Notes: generated from the letters alone by a model not told the origin. Shown: positions 15,834 to 23,993, numbered from the stretch's first letter. The stretch: 35,973 nt of DNA from Litchfieldia alkalitelluris (GCF_002153425.1 NZ_KZ119600.1:4380693-4416665), one strand, 5' to 3'. Numbers and translations are program-made.

Positions 15834-16253
15834 CTATCTCCTTTTAAAGTAAATCACCTCAGGGTCTCCCTCATCTAAGTTTTCAACTATGCCACTTCGA
15901 ACAAATCCATTTGCTTCAAATACTTTCTGCATACTTTCATTGGAACGATTCGTTGAAGAAAACACTTTTTCAGTGGGAGACAGATCCATCATTTTTTTCA
16001 ACAAGAGGCTCGCATATCCTTTACGCCGTTTTGGTGGAGCAATAATAACTAGTGAAATAAATGCGCATTCAAAGAAATGCATGTCATAGACTAAAAAACC
16101 GGAGATTTTTCTCTCCCCTTCAACTACTAGACAGCGTCCTTCGGCAATAGCCGTCTTCAAATAGTTACGCCTACTCCCATTCCCAATAACCTCTATATCT
16201 ATATTTACTATGTTTTCTAAATCAGTCATGTTGGCCTTTGTAACTTGAGTCAT
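15834..16253 (-). CDS. GNAT-family N-acetyltransferase
   Basis: A 139-residue single-domain acetyltransferase: MTQVTKANMTDLENIVNIDI, GRCLVVEGERKISGFLVYDM, and the acetyl-CoA binding stretch IAPPKRRKGYASLLLKKMMD (R-R-K-G-Y-A form of the Q/RxxGxG/A loop), then NRSNESMQKVFEANGFVRSG. Substrate unknown. ATG at 16253 follows AGAGGGG by seven nt. The upstream gene at 16291 ends 37 bp before, on the same strand, so both are probably one transcript. Confidence 0.85.
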   Translation of the reverse strand: MTQVTKANMTDLENIVNIDIEVIGNGSRRNYLKTAIAEGRCLVVEGERKISGFLVYDMHFFECAFISLVIIAPPKRRKGYASLLLKKMMDLSPTEKVFSSTNRSNESMQKVFEANGFVRSGIVENLDEGDPEVIYFKRR

Positions 16254-16290
16254 CTTAGTTCCCCTCTTCATTTCAAACAAAATTTCAAAA

Positions 16291-16800
16291 TCACTCGCCC
16301 TCTTGTTCCTGTTCTAAATAGGCAGCAATGGTTTTTATATTACTCAAGTTTTTCCCATAATCGATTAATGTTGTCGGGACGATCGGTTTACTTTGGACAA
16401 AAACTGTTACCTCTTTATCACTAATTTTACGGAGGTGGAACGTTATTTTATCGCCCCATGAACGCATGCCCATCTTTGTTTTTGCCTGAATAATGCCTTT
16501 CTCCAGATCTTTATGGGTAATCCTCGTCCCTTCAATGAGAGCCGTTGACTTTACACATAAATCAAAGGCATCTTCGTAAGTCTTAGTTAAGTGAATCTCC
16601 CTTTCCTGTCTTACACTGCTATCTGGGTTTGTCCCCATCGACTTGTGGTAAAAATAGTTGATGATTCCTATAGTAACAGCCATCACTGTTCCAAAAATTA
16701 GACCTCTAACTAATCCATTTGTTAAATCACCATCTAGTAAGAGCGATCCACCTCCAAATAAAACAAAACATAAAAGAAAGCTCCAAAGTACTTTTTTCAT
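16291..16800 (-). CDS. Membrane protein of unknown function with cytoplasmic domain
   Basis: A 169-residue protein with two N-terminal membrane helices (VLWSFLLCFVLFGGGSLLL and LVRGLIFGTVMAVTIGIINY) and a soluble C-terminal domain containing ITHKDLEKGIIQAKTKMGMR, SWGDKITFHLRKISDKEVTV and SKPIVPTTLIDYGKNLSNIK. The second half reads like a compact alpha/beta fold, perhaps a lipid- or envelope-associated domain; no family is recognised. ATG at 16800 is supported by AAAGGAG eight to ten nt upstream; the TTG at 16818 overlaps this site. Probably co-transcribed with the acetyltransferase downstream. Confidence 0.75.
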   Translation of the reverse strand: MKKVLWSFLLCFVLFGGGSLLLDGDLTNGLVRGLIFGTVMAVTIGIINYFYHKSMGTNPDSSVRQEREIHLTKTYEDAFDLCVKSTALIEGTRITHKDLEKGIIQAKTKMGMRSWGDKITFHLRKISDKEVTVFVQSKPIVPTTLIDYGKNLSNIKTIAAYLEQEQEGE

Positions 16801-16840
16801 TGCCAAATCTCCTTTCAACCAAATGATTCAATATCAATAC

Positions 16841-17683
16841 CTACGCTTTATTCTGCTGACCTTGCACAGCCTCAGCAAGTAATGGTTCGTACATCATAAT
16901 TGCGTGGTTTTCTGCCACGAACTCGTCATCAATCTCCTGCCGATCCAGATTATAAACTCTACGATAAATCCGATTTTGGCGGGTGTATCCTCCCCAATAT
17001 TCAGGAGAAATGTAATGATCTCGCTCGTAGATTTCATAGGTTTTGATGGCAGGAACGTCCGCCCTCCACTCCCCAACTAGGTGGGTATCCGTCACATAAA
17101 CAACTAATTGATATGTATTGTTTGTTTCATTCTTGATTTGTAAATCGAGGTAATTGTAAGCACAAGTAGCCCCGCTCCCAAACGGCTGTCTCCTGTTCGA
17201 ATCAGGGAATACATCGTAGCTATGCCGATACCTCTCCGTCACCGTCAAAGGTGTGTGCAACGTCATCCAATAGATGAGGTTAGACAACTGACAGAGCCCG
17301 CCACCAACGCCTACCTTCACTTGTCCATAATGAAGAATCATCGCTTCAACATACCCTTTCCTCTTTGTCGTGTTGCCAATGAGCCTCCAATAAGAGAACG
17401 TTTCTCCTGGCTTGATTACGATTTTGTTTAACTTTTTGGCTGCTATGTGGAGATTTTTTACCTTATTATGCTGTAGCCACATATCCACATCCTTCAGTTC
17501 ACGGAGCAAGATCGTTTGATGGGAAAAAATAAGGTGTTGTAGGGGAACGTCGTTTTTATCCTTAGCAAAGTTCTTGTTCCCGAAATACCAATCTACATAT
17601 CTTTGAAAACGGTAATATTTTTTTCCGAAATAAATCCTTAACGCACTTCTCTTCACTGGCTGTAAGGACTGTGACTTCATCAT
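16841..17683 (-). CDS. VanW family protein
   Basis: A 280-residue protein. The VanW core is clear: IVIKPGETFSYWRLIGNTTK, then GGGLCQLSNLIYWMTLHTPL, then TERYRHSYDVFPDSNRRQPF and SGATCAYNYLDLQIKNETNN. VanW proteins occur in some glycopeptide-resistance clusters and widely outside them; their biochemical role is unsettled but envelope-related. No vanR/S/H/A/X genes are nearby, so resistance should not be inferred. There is no obvious signal peptide. Two tandem ATG codons at 17683 and 17680 lie five and eight nt after AGGAG; either may be used. Confidence 0.9.
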   Translation of the reverse strand: MMKSQSLQPVKRSALRIYFGKKYYRFQRYVDWYFGNKNFAKDKNDVPLQHLIFSHQTILLRELKDVDMWLQHNKVKNLHIAAKKLNKIVIKPGETFSYWRLIGNTTKRKGYVEAMILHYGQVKVGVGGGLCQLSNLIYWMTLHTPLTVTERYRHSYDVFPDSNRRQPFGSGATCAYNYLDLQIKNETNNTYQLVVYVTDTHLVGEWRADVPAIKTYEIYERDHYISPEYWGGYTRQNRIYRRVYNLDRQEIDDEFVAENHAIMMYEPLLAEAVQGQQNKA

Positions 17684-17828
17684 GAGCACTCCTAACTACT
17701 GGGATTAGTTCTTGAGATTGTGGTAAATGGAAATTAAAACAGTACTATACAATATTCTACGGTTATAACTTTAACACCTTTTTCCATTTAATGAATGGCA
17801 GTTTTGTGAAGTAAAACATACTAACATT

Positions 17829-17990
17829 AGTAGTACAGACCCCGGCCAGGGTTTGTGCTACTATTTTTTTATAGTAGAAGTGAAGTGAGGCCGACCAGCC
17901 TCTGGGACCATTATGGAGTCCGTATAAAAAACCGGCCGACTTCACACCCTTATTTGAATCAGTTTAGTATGTTGGGTCCGTAGAGATCGA
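17829..17990 (+). ncRNA. Candidate IS110 bridge RNA (left end of copy 1)
   Basis: IS110 elements are known to encode a bridge RNA in a non-coding end, with guides for target and donor DNA. Here a 5' hairpin (17829-17862) pairs AGTAG and ACAGACCC with GGGTTTGT and CTACT. A second arm pairs GTGAAGT and GGCCG (17880-17893) with CGGCC and ACTTCAC (17932-17945). TTAGTATGTT at 17964-17973 is the exact complement of AACATACTAA (17815-17824), the element's own left terminus, as expected for a right-donor guide. CCAGCCTCT at 17895-17903 resembles the complement of the right target flanks. RNA ends are guesses. Confidence 0.6.
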
Positions 17991-18059
17991 GTAAAAGAAA
18001 GTGGAATCGATAAGGCAATGTGAAGGCTTCTATGATTGGCAAGAGAAGGAGAAATGAAC

Positions 18060-19280
18060 ATGAAACATGTACTGGCGTTCGATGTTAGTATGGGGAAAAG
18101 TACAATGGTTATCTATAACCGTTATAAGAAATGTGAATTTGAAGGCGAAATCAATCATAATAAAACGTCTTTTAAAGCATTAAATGATAAGATTTGTGAA
18201 ATTACTACACTAGATGGTCAAGCACCTGACATTGTATTTGAAGCATCAGGAGTTTACTCAAGAGCTTTAGAATACTTCTGTCAAACAGAAGGGCACACCT
18301 ATCATAGAGTTAGCCCATTAGAAGCAAATCTACAAACGGCTTCCATGCGCCGGCATAAGACGGATAAGAGTGATGCTCACGAGCTCGCTAAATCCCATTT
18401 TCGAACAGAACGTTCAACGACGTACCAGGAAGAAAGCTATTATAAACAAATGCGTGCACTAACACGTTATTATGATGAATTAGACAGTGAAGTCATTGAT
18501 CTTTTCAGCCGAATGCACGCTATTTTACAACAAAGTTTCCCTGAATTAGAGCGTATGTTTTCCAAACGCTCTGCACTCTTTTTAAATATCGTTCAACTTT
18601 ATCCCCACCCCGATGAAGTATTGGGATGTTCCAAAACCGTTATACGAAATAGAATAAAAGCGAATACAAAAAAGAATTTATCCCTTGCCCGTGCCGAAGC
18701 AAAGGCTATAGAGCTACTTAATGCAGCGAAAGATTCTTATCCAGCAATTTCACAAGATGATGTACGCTGTGATCAAGTACGAGATTACGCTAAACGTATC
18801 ACAGAACTAAAAGAGAAAAAAGAACAGCTAGTAAAACAAATGGTTGAACTTTCAAGAGAACGTAACGAATATCAAGTGTTACTTTCCTTCCCGGGGATTG
18901 GTGAAGTAACAGCCGTAAGACTTATTGGAGAATTAGGGGATCTACGCCGTTTCCAAAGCCACAAACAATTAAATGCTTATGTCGGGATCGACATCATGCG
19001 GTATCAATCTGGAAATACATTTTACAAAGATAAAATTAACAAACGGGGAAATAACAAGCTACGAAAAATCTTATACTTTATGATTCAGACGATGATTAAA
19101 TTACGTAAAAGAATCAAGAATCATATTGTAGAGTACTATGATAAATTAAAAACGCAACCTCAAGGGAAACCCCATAAAGTTGCGTCGATTGCGTGTGTGA
19201 ACAAGTTTTTGAAAGTGGCATTCCATCTACTCACACACAACATCACCTATGATTACGAAGAAGCATCAGCCACTTCGTAA
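18060..19280 (+). CDS. IS110-family transposase (copy 1)
   Basis: 406 residues. The N-terminal RuvC-like DEDD domain shows D8 (LAFDVSMGKST), E61 (IVFEASGVYS), D102 and D105 (HKTDKSDAHELAKSH). A coiled central part follows, then the C-terminal Transposase_20 domain LLSFPGIGEVTAVRLIGELG with LNAYVGIDI and the catalytic-serine region MRYQSGNTFYKDKINKRGNN (S317). The protein is identical to that of copy 2. ATG at 18060 is chosen: AAGGAG lies eight nt upstream, whereas ATG at 18054 is too near. It acts as an RNA-guided recombinase inserting without terminal repeats. Confidence 0.95.
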   Translation: MKHVLAFDVSMGKSTMVIYNRYKKCEFEGEINHNKTSFKALNDKICEITTLDGQAPDIVFEASGVYSRALEYFCQTEGHTYHRVSPLEANLQTASMRRHKTDKSDAHELAKSHFRTERSTTYQEESYYKQMRALTRYYDELDSEVIDLFSRMHAILQQSFPELERMFSKRSALFLNIVQLYPHPDEVLGCSKTVIRNRIKANTKKNLSLARAEAKAIELLNAAKDSYPAISQDDVRCDQVRDYAKRITELKEKKEQLVKQMVELSRERNEYQVLLSFPGIGEVTAVRLIGELGDLRRFQSHKQLNAYVGIDIMRYQSGNTFYKDKINKRGNNKLRKILYFMIQTMIKLRKRIKNHIVEYYDKLKTQPQGKPHKVASIACVNKFLKVAFHLLTHNITYDYEEASATS

Positions 19281-19352
19281 ATAGTTATCTATACTATACC
19301 ATACTTGACCTTTCGAAAAAACTTATCTCGTCAGGTCTATTTGGCATGTGCA

Positions 19353-19398
19353 AATTAATTTTGAGTTGGAGGGGTACCCCTCCAACTCAAAATTAATT
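19353..19398. repeat. 46-bp perfect palindrome in the IS right end (copy 1)
   Basis: Arms of 23 nt meet at GGGGTACCCC; the left arm starts AATTAATTTTGAGTTGGAGG. There is no loop and no mismatch. It lies 72 bp after the transposase stop. It could end transcription, or extrude as a cruciform in the circular intermediate. An identical copy is at 25059-25104. Confidence 0.95.
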
Positions 19399-19662
19399 CA
19401 TCCAACATAAATAAAAAAAGATGAAAACACTTGACTGTAGGTAAGAAGTAGGCAGGCCAAATATGAGATGCGTGGGTAGGAAGGAAGGATCTTAGCAAAA
19501 TATGAGTTACAAGTTGATAAACAAGGAAAGCAAATGCTTATTTAAGTTAATAATATCTATTATAATTTCCGGTAGAAAATATCCTTAATACAAATTGACA
19601 AATAGTTCAATTATTTTATAATATAAAAGGGAACGTACATTCTGTTTTTAGGAGGGATTCTT

Positions 19663-19983
19663 TTGAGTAGTTTTTTAGTAATTTTAAAGAATAAAAGACA
19701 AGGTGCATTAAGCAATGACTTACTAACAAACCACGTAACATATTTAAAAAGCTTAAGACAGCAAGGTTCATTAAAATTATGCGGACCATTTGTAGATAAT
19801 GATAGTGCTGTTATGGTATTTCAGTCTGAAAGGGCTGAAGATGTTGAGGATTTGGTGAATAACGACCCTTTCATTTATGAAAAATACTATCAATCATACG
19901 AAATAAAAGAGTTTTTTGAAGCAAATGACGAGAACAATTGGTTAGTTGATGTTCCACAAACAAAAGGAAATATGATTGATTAA
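19663..19983 (+). CDS. YciI-like family protein
   Basis: A 106-residue protein: MSSFLVILKNKRQGALSNDL, HVTYLKSLRQQGSLKLCGPF, VDNDSAVMVFQSERAEDVED, then NDPFIYEKYYQSYEIKEFFE. This is the ferredoxin-like YciI fold: conserved His after the first strand, G-P-F loop and D-P-F segment. Members are small dehydrogenase-like or dehalogenase-like proteins of mostly unknown substrate. TTG start is supported by AGGAGG at suitable distance. It is the only plus-strand gene within the IS-flanked segment. Confidence 0.85.
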   Translation: MSSFLVILKNKRQGALSNDLLTNHVTYLKSLRQQGSLKLCGPFVDNDSAVMVFQSERAEDVEDLVNNDPFIYEKYYQSYEIKEFFEANDENNWLVDVPQTKGNMID

Positions 19984-20067
19984 GAATATAATATCTTTGA
20001 CTAATCAGGTCAGCGTTCTTCATAAAAGAAACAGGGCGAGTACTTTGGACATCGGTTGTAAATACTA

Positions 20068-20100
20068 AAGGCCCTGCCTCAATGAATGAGACAGAGCCTT
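20068..20100 (-). terminator. Terminator of DoxX1, minus-strand specific
   Basis: On the minus strand AAGGCTCTGTCTCA pairs with TGAGGCAGGGCCTT through G-U wobbles over 14 bp around a 5-nt loop. On the plus strand the same positions would be A-C mismatches. This asymmetry indicates selection for the minus-strand RNA, directly after the DoxX1 gene. Confidence 0.7.
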
Positions 20101-20167
20101 ATTTATGTTATAACTTGTTGTTTTGTTTGATGATGTTTAAATTGTGTGTTGTGTTTTTGTTATTGTT

Positions 20168-20674
20168 TTATGCAGCTTGTGATGCAGTGCTATTACCAAG
20201 TTTTCCTTTGAAAATTTTCTCACGGATATAGGGAATGACGTAGTAGTCTCCACCAAATTTACCTGCATTGTAACCTGCTGCTAAAATAAATACTGTCAGT
20301 AGAACCATCCAAGGGTTAGAAGAAACTGTTCCTGCAAACATAAATGCAAAGTTCATCATAATTCCGAAAAATGCTGCTGCAGTTGTTAGTACCCCTAGTA
20401 ACAACCCAATCCCCACTAGTAATTCTCCCCAAGCGACCATAAAGCTAAAAACACCTGCGTTCGGTAAGGCAAAAGCTTCAATGAATGCGTGATATGTTGG
20501 ATATTGCTCAATTACAGCTTCGTTTGCTACAACTCCATTTAAATATCCAGCTGCACTAAAGTCCCCTGTTACTTTCCCCCAACCTGCTGTCATCCACTGC
20601 CAACCAAGATACACTCGTAAAATTGTCAATATTCCTGCTGCGATTTTGTTGTTGCGTAGGAAATCCATAAACAT
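20168..20674 (-). CDS. DoxX family membrane protein 1
   Basis: 168 residues starting MFMDFLRNNKIAAGILTILR. Four membrane helices with the DoxX layout: VYLGWQWMTAGWGKVTGDFS, then ALPNAGVFSFMVAWGELLVG, GLLLGVLTTAAAFFGIMMNF and PWMVLLTVFILAAGYNAGKF. Bacillus DoxX proteins such as CatD and MhqP work with dioxygenases or in quinone and thiol stress; DoxD-like relatives serve in thiosulfate oxidation. The start has AAGGGGGAG about seven nt upstream; longer frames translate the leader. Most diverged of four adjacent paralogues. A GT microsatellite (20804-20821) lies in its 5' leader. Confidence 0.9.
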   Translation of the reverse strand: MFMDFLRNNKIAAGILTILRVYLGWQWMTAGWGKVTGDFSAAGYLNGVVANEAVIEQYPTYHAFIEAFALPNAGVFSFMVAWGELLVGIGLLLGVLTTAAAFFGIMMNFAFMFAGTVSSNPWMVLLTVFILAAGYNAGKFGGDYYVIPYIREKIFKGKLGNSTASQAA

Positions 20675-20803
20675 GATATTACTCCCCCTTAAAATTGTAA
20701 AAGATTTTAAAGATTTGCTTGTGATCAGTCCTCTTAAAATCATAAAGTATAATTGCATAGGGTTTCTGATTCATCATGTTGTCTGTTTTGTATGCCTTCG
20801 TCG

Positions 20804-20821
20804 TTGTGTGTGTGTGTGTGT
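20804..20821. repeat. GT dinucleotide microsatellite in the DoxX1 leader
   Basis: About eight to nine GT units between the AGTGATCACT operator and the DoxX1 start. Slippage here would change the distance between leader elements. Confidence 0.85.
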
Positions 20822-20827
20822 ATGGTG

Positions 20828-20859
20828 AGTGATCACTAACTACCTTCACCCTTAGTATA
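20828..20859 (-). promoter_or_regulatory. DoxX1 promoter with AGTGATCACT operator
   Basis: Minus-strand TATACT -10 box (20854-20859) followed 16 nt later by the perfect palindrome AGTGATCACT (20828-20837). A second TGTGATCA lies nearer the gene at 20720-20727. Unlike its three paralogues this promoter lacks the TGTGA-N6-TCACA site at the equivalent position. Confidence 0.65.
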
Positions 20860-20959
20860 TAATGGAATAGTTTACCTATGGCGGTAATAAAATGAACATT
20901 CTGTTGCAGAGGTGTGACTGATTTGTGACAAGGTATGATATTGAGAGTTCAGGAGTTCA

Positions 20960-20999
20960 GGGACCTGGTCCCCGAATTTTTGTTCGGGGACCAGGTCCC
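20960..20999. repeat. GGGACCTGGTCCC-family palindromic repeat
   Basis: Perfect 17-bp stem GGGACCTGGTCCCCGAA / TTCGGGGACCAGGTCCC with a 6-nt loop, followed by TTTGTGAAC. It lies downstream of DoxX2 and could act as its terminator. Confidence 0.93.
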
Positions 21000-21073
21000 G
21001 TAATTATTTGTGAACTTATCTACTTATTGTTGTTTTGAAACTCTATTTAATGCTAAGTCTATATTCTCTTCTA

Positions 21074-21586
21074 TTATGCAGCTTGTTGCTCTTGCACCAC
21101 TGACTTTTTAGTAAACTTGTTTGCAATTGTAGCTTTTAGGTAAGGCATTACCCAACGGTCTCCACCGAATTTACCAGCATTATATCCTGCAGCTAAGATG
21201 AAGATTGTCAACAATACCATCCAAGGATTAGAGCTAATTGTACCTGCGAATATAAATGCGAAGTTCATCATAATTCCAAAGAATGCAGCAGCTGTAGTTA
21301 ATACTCCGAATAGTAACCCAAGACCTACTAATAACTCTCCCCAAGCGACCATATAACTAAATACTCCAGCGTTTGGTACTGCAAAGTTTTCAATAAAAGC
21401 GTGATACGTTGGATACTGACCTGCAACTGCTTCGTTTGCTACTACTCCGTGTAAGTAACCTTCTGCACTAAATCCACCTGTAACTTTCCCCCAGCCTAAT
21501 GTCATCCAAGTCCAACCAAGGTATACTCTTAATATTGTTAAAGCACCTGCAGCAATTTTGTTGTTTCGTAAGAAGTCCATGAACAT
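21074..21586 (-). CDS. DoxX family membrane protein 2
   Basis: 170 residues, MFMDFLRNNKIAAGALTILR start, four membrane helices, with WTWMTLGWGKVTGGFSAEGY and VAWGELLVGLGLLFGVLTTA. It is almost identical to DoxX3 (differences such as TLGW/TIGW and FSAEG/FNAEG), including the C-terminal tail KKSVVQEQQAA, so these two arose by a recent duplication that included the leader and downstream palindrome. Start chosen by GGGAGGAA upstream; the longer frame to 21661 is leader. Likely role as for DoxX1: redox or quinone-linked membrane function, not defined by sequence. Confidence 0.9.
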   Translation of the reverse strand: MFMDFLRNNKIAAGALTILRVYLGWTWMTLGWGKVTGGFSAEGYLHGVVANEAVAGQYPTYHAFIENFAVPNAGVFSYMVAWGELLVGLGLLFGVLTTAAAFFGIMMNFAFIFAGTISSNPWMVLLTIFILAAGYNAGKFGGDRWVMPYLKATIANKFTKKSVVQEQQAA

Positions 21587-21808
21587 AATAAATTCCTCCC
21601 AATTTTCGTTTAGTTTTATATTTTGTTTTATCGTTTGTTTGAAAGAGTGTTTTGTGATCAAGTTGGTTTATAAGGATATAAATGATTTCAATTGTTTCGT
21701 TCTAGTTCTTCACTTTTTAGTTTTCATCATTTGTGAAGGAGTGAACTTAGAGTTCAAAAATTATCTTGTATATTTTTAATTTGTATTGTGTTGTTAATTT
21801 GGTTTGTG

Positions 21809-21871
21809 AGTGATCACTAACTCTCTTTACACTCTTAGTATATAACGGAAAAGTATGTGAAGGAAGTCACA
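21809..21871 (-). promoter_or_regulatory. DoxX2 promoter: operator plus Fnr/CRP-type site
   Basis: On the minus strand: TGTGACTTCCTTCACA (21856-21871), 13 nt, TATACT (21837-21842), then AGTGATCACT (21809-21818). TGTGA-N6-TCACA is the consensus of Fnr/CRP regulators. The leader to the ATG is about 220 nt and has a further TGTGATCA at 21653-21660. Confidence 0.65.
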
Positions 21872-22336
21872 AGTGTGTCTAATTTGTTACATATGTATGA
21901 TGGAAATGTGACAAACCATAATGCTATTACTACAGTCTAAACTTATAATTAGTACCCTAGTTAACCCTCAGTCCGTTTCAACACTTTAAACGAATACTAG
22001 TTTAATATTATTATATATACATATTAAATTTTAGACATCCTTCTTAATAGTTAGCTCCTTCTGTAATGTAGATCTGATTTTGGATATTGTTAAAATAGCC
22101 AATTTAACCTACGATTTTACGAGTATGGATCTACTTTTTTTTCTCATTTAATTTACGCTATTTTATCCATACTCTATACTCTTGCCATTTACTGATACAA
22201 GTTATTATATTGTTAGTGGCCTGGCCCTCTTATTAAATTTCGTGGATCCGCCCCACTTATTTTTATTAATAATAACTATTTCCCTTGTTTCACTCTCAAA
22301 ACTACCAATTAAACTTACTCTTATTGAAAAAAATCA
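21872..22336. other. Intergenic stretch upstream of DoxX2
   Basis: AT-rich sequence between the DoxX2 promoter and the next palindromic repeat. No gene, hairpin or known repeat stands out; a plus-strand frame at 22182 lacks a binding site. Confidence 0.5.
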
Positions 22337-22376
22337 AGGACCTGGTCCCCGAATTTTTGTTCGGGGACCAGGTCCT
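22337..22376. repeat. GGGACCTGGTCCC-family palindromic repeat, covarying ends
   Basis: AGGACCTGGTCCCCGAA / TTCGGGGACCAGGTCCT, 17-bp perfect stem. Relative to the copy at 20960 the outermost pair changed from G-C to A-T on both sides, keeping pairing. It lies downstream of DoxX3. Confidence 0.93.
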
Positions 22377-22444
22377 GTAATAATTTGTGAACGTATCTAC
22401 TTATTGTTGTTTTGTAATTCTATTGAAGTCTATCATCTCTTCTA

Positions 22445-22957
22445 TTATGCAGCTTGTTGCTCTTGCACCACTGACTTTTTAGTAAACTTGTTTGCAATTG
22501 CAGCTTTTAGGTAAGGCATTACCCAACGGTCTCCACCGAATTTACCAGCGTTATATCCTGCAGCTAAGATGAAGATTGTCAACAATACCATCCATGGATT
22601 AGAACTGATTGTTCCAGCGAACATAAATGCGAAGTTCATCATAATTCCAAAGAATGCGGCAGCTGTAGTTAATACTCCAAATAGTAATCCAAGTCCTACA
22701 AGTAACTCTCCCCAAGCGACCATGTAGCTAAATACACCAGCGTTCGGTACTGCAAAGTTTTCGATAAAAGCGTGATATGTTGGATATTGTCCTGCCACAG
22801 CTTCATTAGCAACTACTCCGTGTAAGTAACCTTCTGCATTAAATCCACCTGTTACTTTTCCCCAACCAATTGTCACCCAAGTCCAACCAAGATATATTCT
22901 TAATATTGTTAAAGCACCTGCAGCAATTTTGTTGTTTCGTAAGAAGTCCATGAACAT
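22445..22957 (-). CDS. DoxX family membrane protein 3
   Basis: 170 residues, nearly identical to DoxX2 (WTWVTIGWGKVTGGFNAEGY, VAWGELLVGLGLLFGVLTTA, tail FTKKSVVQEQQAA). Four membrane helices. ATG preceded by AGGAGGAA at normal spacing. Its 5' leader also parallels that of DoxX2, including a conserved MITKHSFKQTIKQN-coding stretch that is probably untranslated. The duplication unit therefore comprises promoter, leader, gene and downstream palindrome. Confidence 0.9.
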   Translation of the reverse strand: MFMDFLRNNKIAAGALTILRIYLGWTWVTIGWGKVTGGFNAEGYLHGVVANEAVAGQYPTYHAFIENFAVPNAGVFSYMVAWGELLVGLGLLFGVLTTAAAFFGIMMNFAFMFAGTISSNPWMVLLTIFILAAGYNAGKFGGDRWVMPYLKAAIANKFTKKSVVQEQQAA

Positions 22958-23182
22958 AATAAATTCCTCCTAATTTTCGTTTAGTTTTTTTATTTTGTTT
23001 TATCGTTTGTTTGAAAGAGTGTTTTGTGATCAATATGTTTATAGAGATATAGTTGATTTCAATTGTTTTACTCTAGCTCTTCACTTTTTAGTTTTCACCA
23101 CTTGTGAAGGAGTGAACTTAGAGTTCAAAAAATTATCTTGTTAATTATATAAGTTTGTTTCGTGTTGTTAATTTTGTTTGTG

Positions 23183-23245
23183 AGTGATCACTAACTCTCT
23201 TTACACTCTTAGTATATAACGAAAAAGTATGTGAAGGAAGTCACA
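23183..23245 (-). promoter_or_regulatory. DoxX3 promoter: operator plus Fnr/CRP-type site
   Basis: Same arrangement as before DoxX2: TGTGACTTCCTTCACA (23230-23245), TATACT (23211-23216), AGTGATCACT (23183-23192), and TGTGATCA in the leader at 23025-23032. Confidence 0.65.
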
Positions 23246-23409
23246 TGTGTGTCTAATTTGTTACAACCATGTGTGCAAATTGTGACTTTCATCACACCAA
23301 AAAGAGAGAACCAATTAATCTATATAAGTGGTCTACTTAGATAATAGGGCCAGGTGCAAAGTTTTATTCCCTATCATGGCCCCTCTTTGTATATGTAAAT
23401 TAACCAACA

Positions 23410-23449
23410 AAAAAGCTCACCCAGCGCATTGATACTGAGTGAACTTTTT
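23410..23449 (-). terminator. Minus-strand terminator of a tiny gene
   Basis: On the minus strand AAAAAGTTCACTCAG pairs with CTGGGTGAGCTTTTT via G-U wobbles (15 bp, 10-nt loop) and runs into a T-tract. The wobble pairs become mismatches on the plus strand. It lies 44 bp past the 41-residue gene. Confidence 0.75.
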
Positions 23450-23492
23450 CTGTTGTTTAGTCGTATCTTCCATACACCTAGTAGATCCAAAT

Positions 23493-23618
23493 TTATTTCA
23501 TTTTTACGTACTCTTCCCTAATCACTTCTTTCTGCCATCGTAATTGCTCTTGTTGTTCCTTCTTTTCATTTTCGGTTTTAGATACATTTATGCTCTTCTG
23601 TGATGTTTTTTTTGTCAT
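23493..23618 (-). CDS. Tiny charged protein (41 residues), unknown function
   Basis: The product begins MTKKTSQKSINVSKTENEKK and ends EQLRWQKEVIREEYVKMK: highly charged and probably one long helix. Evidence for a real gene: GGAGG nine nt upstream of the ATG, compact frame, and a dedicated wobble-paired terminator downstream. No family recognised; it is not a FbpB-type basic protein by sequence. It lies between the DoxX3 promoter and DoxX4, on the same strand. Confidence 0.65.
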   Translation of the reverse strand: MTKKTSQKSINVSKTENEKKEQQEQLRWQKEVIREEYVKMK

Positions 23619-23993
23619 TTTACTATTCCTCCATTCATATTATGAGACTATTTGCTTTTAAGCAGTTAGCCTTGTCATTCCAAAATCTCTATTACATATT
23701 TACTTGTTATTCATTTCCTAACCAACAGCTTTGACAAAAATGTCATAGGTGTAAGAATATTATTGGCATCGCTTTCACATAAAGCATATAAGGCATGACT
23801 TAATTAAAAGAATCACACTGTAGTTTTTAAGTGCGTTAAAACTTTATTGTGAAAAAGGGCTCAAATTCATTATACTAAATTTTCTGATAGTTCTCAATAG
23901 ATAGTCATTGAATTTCGACAAATCTGACATGGTAATTATGGGAAGGTGTACTGTATCAACAAAGTGGATTCAAAAGTGTTCACATAATAATCA
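23619..23993. other. Gene-free stretch downstream of DoxX4
   Basis: AT-rich; should contain the promoter of the 41-residue gene. No other feature is recognised before the palindromic repeat. Confidence 0.45.

Larger units (their letters stand above)
17816..19445 (+). mobile_element. IS110-family insertion sequence, copy 1
   Basis: 1630 bp from ACATACTAAC to GTAGGTAAG, flanked by AA on both sides (17814-17815 and 19446-19447). Ends were set by comparing this copy with the inverted one at 25012-26641; identity stops at the same points on both sides. No terminal inverted repeats, as expected for IS110. It consists of a 244-bp structured left non-coding end, one transposase gene, and a right end with a 46-bp perfect palindrome. 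The left flank GTGAAGTA and right flank GTAGGCAGG resemble the target of copy 2. Confidence 0.93.

Noticed and set aside
16841-17683. Vancomycin resistance locus
   Set aside because: VanW alone is common outside resistance clusters, and no other van gene is present.
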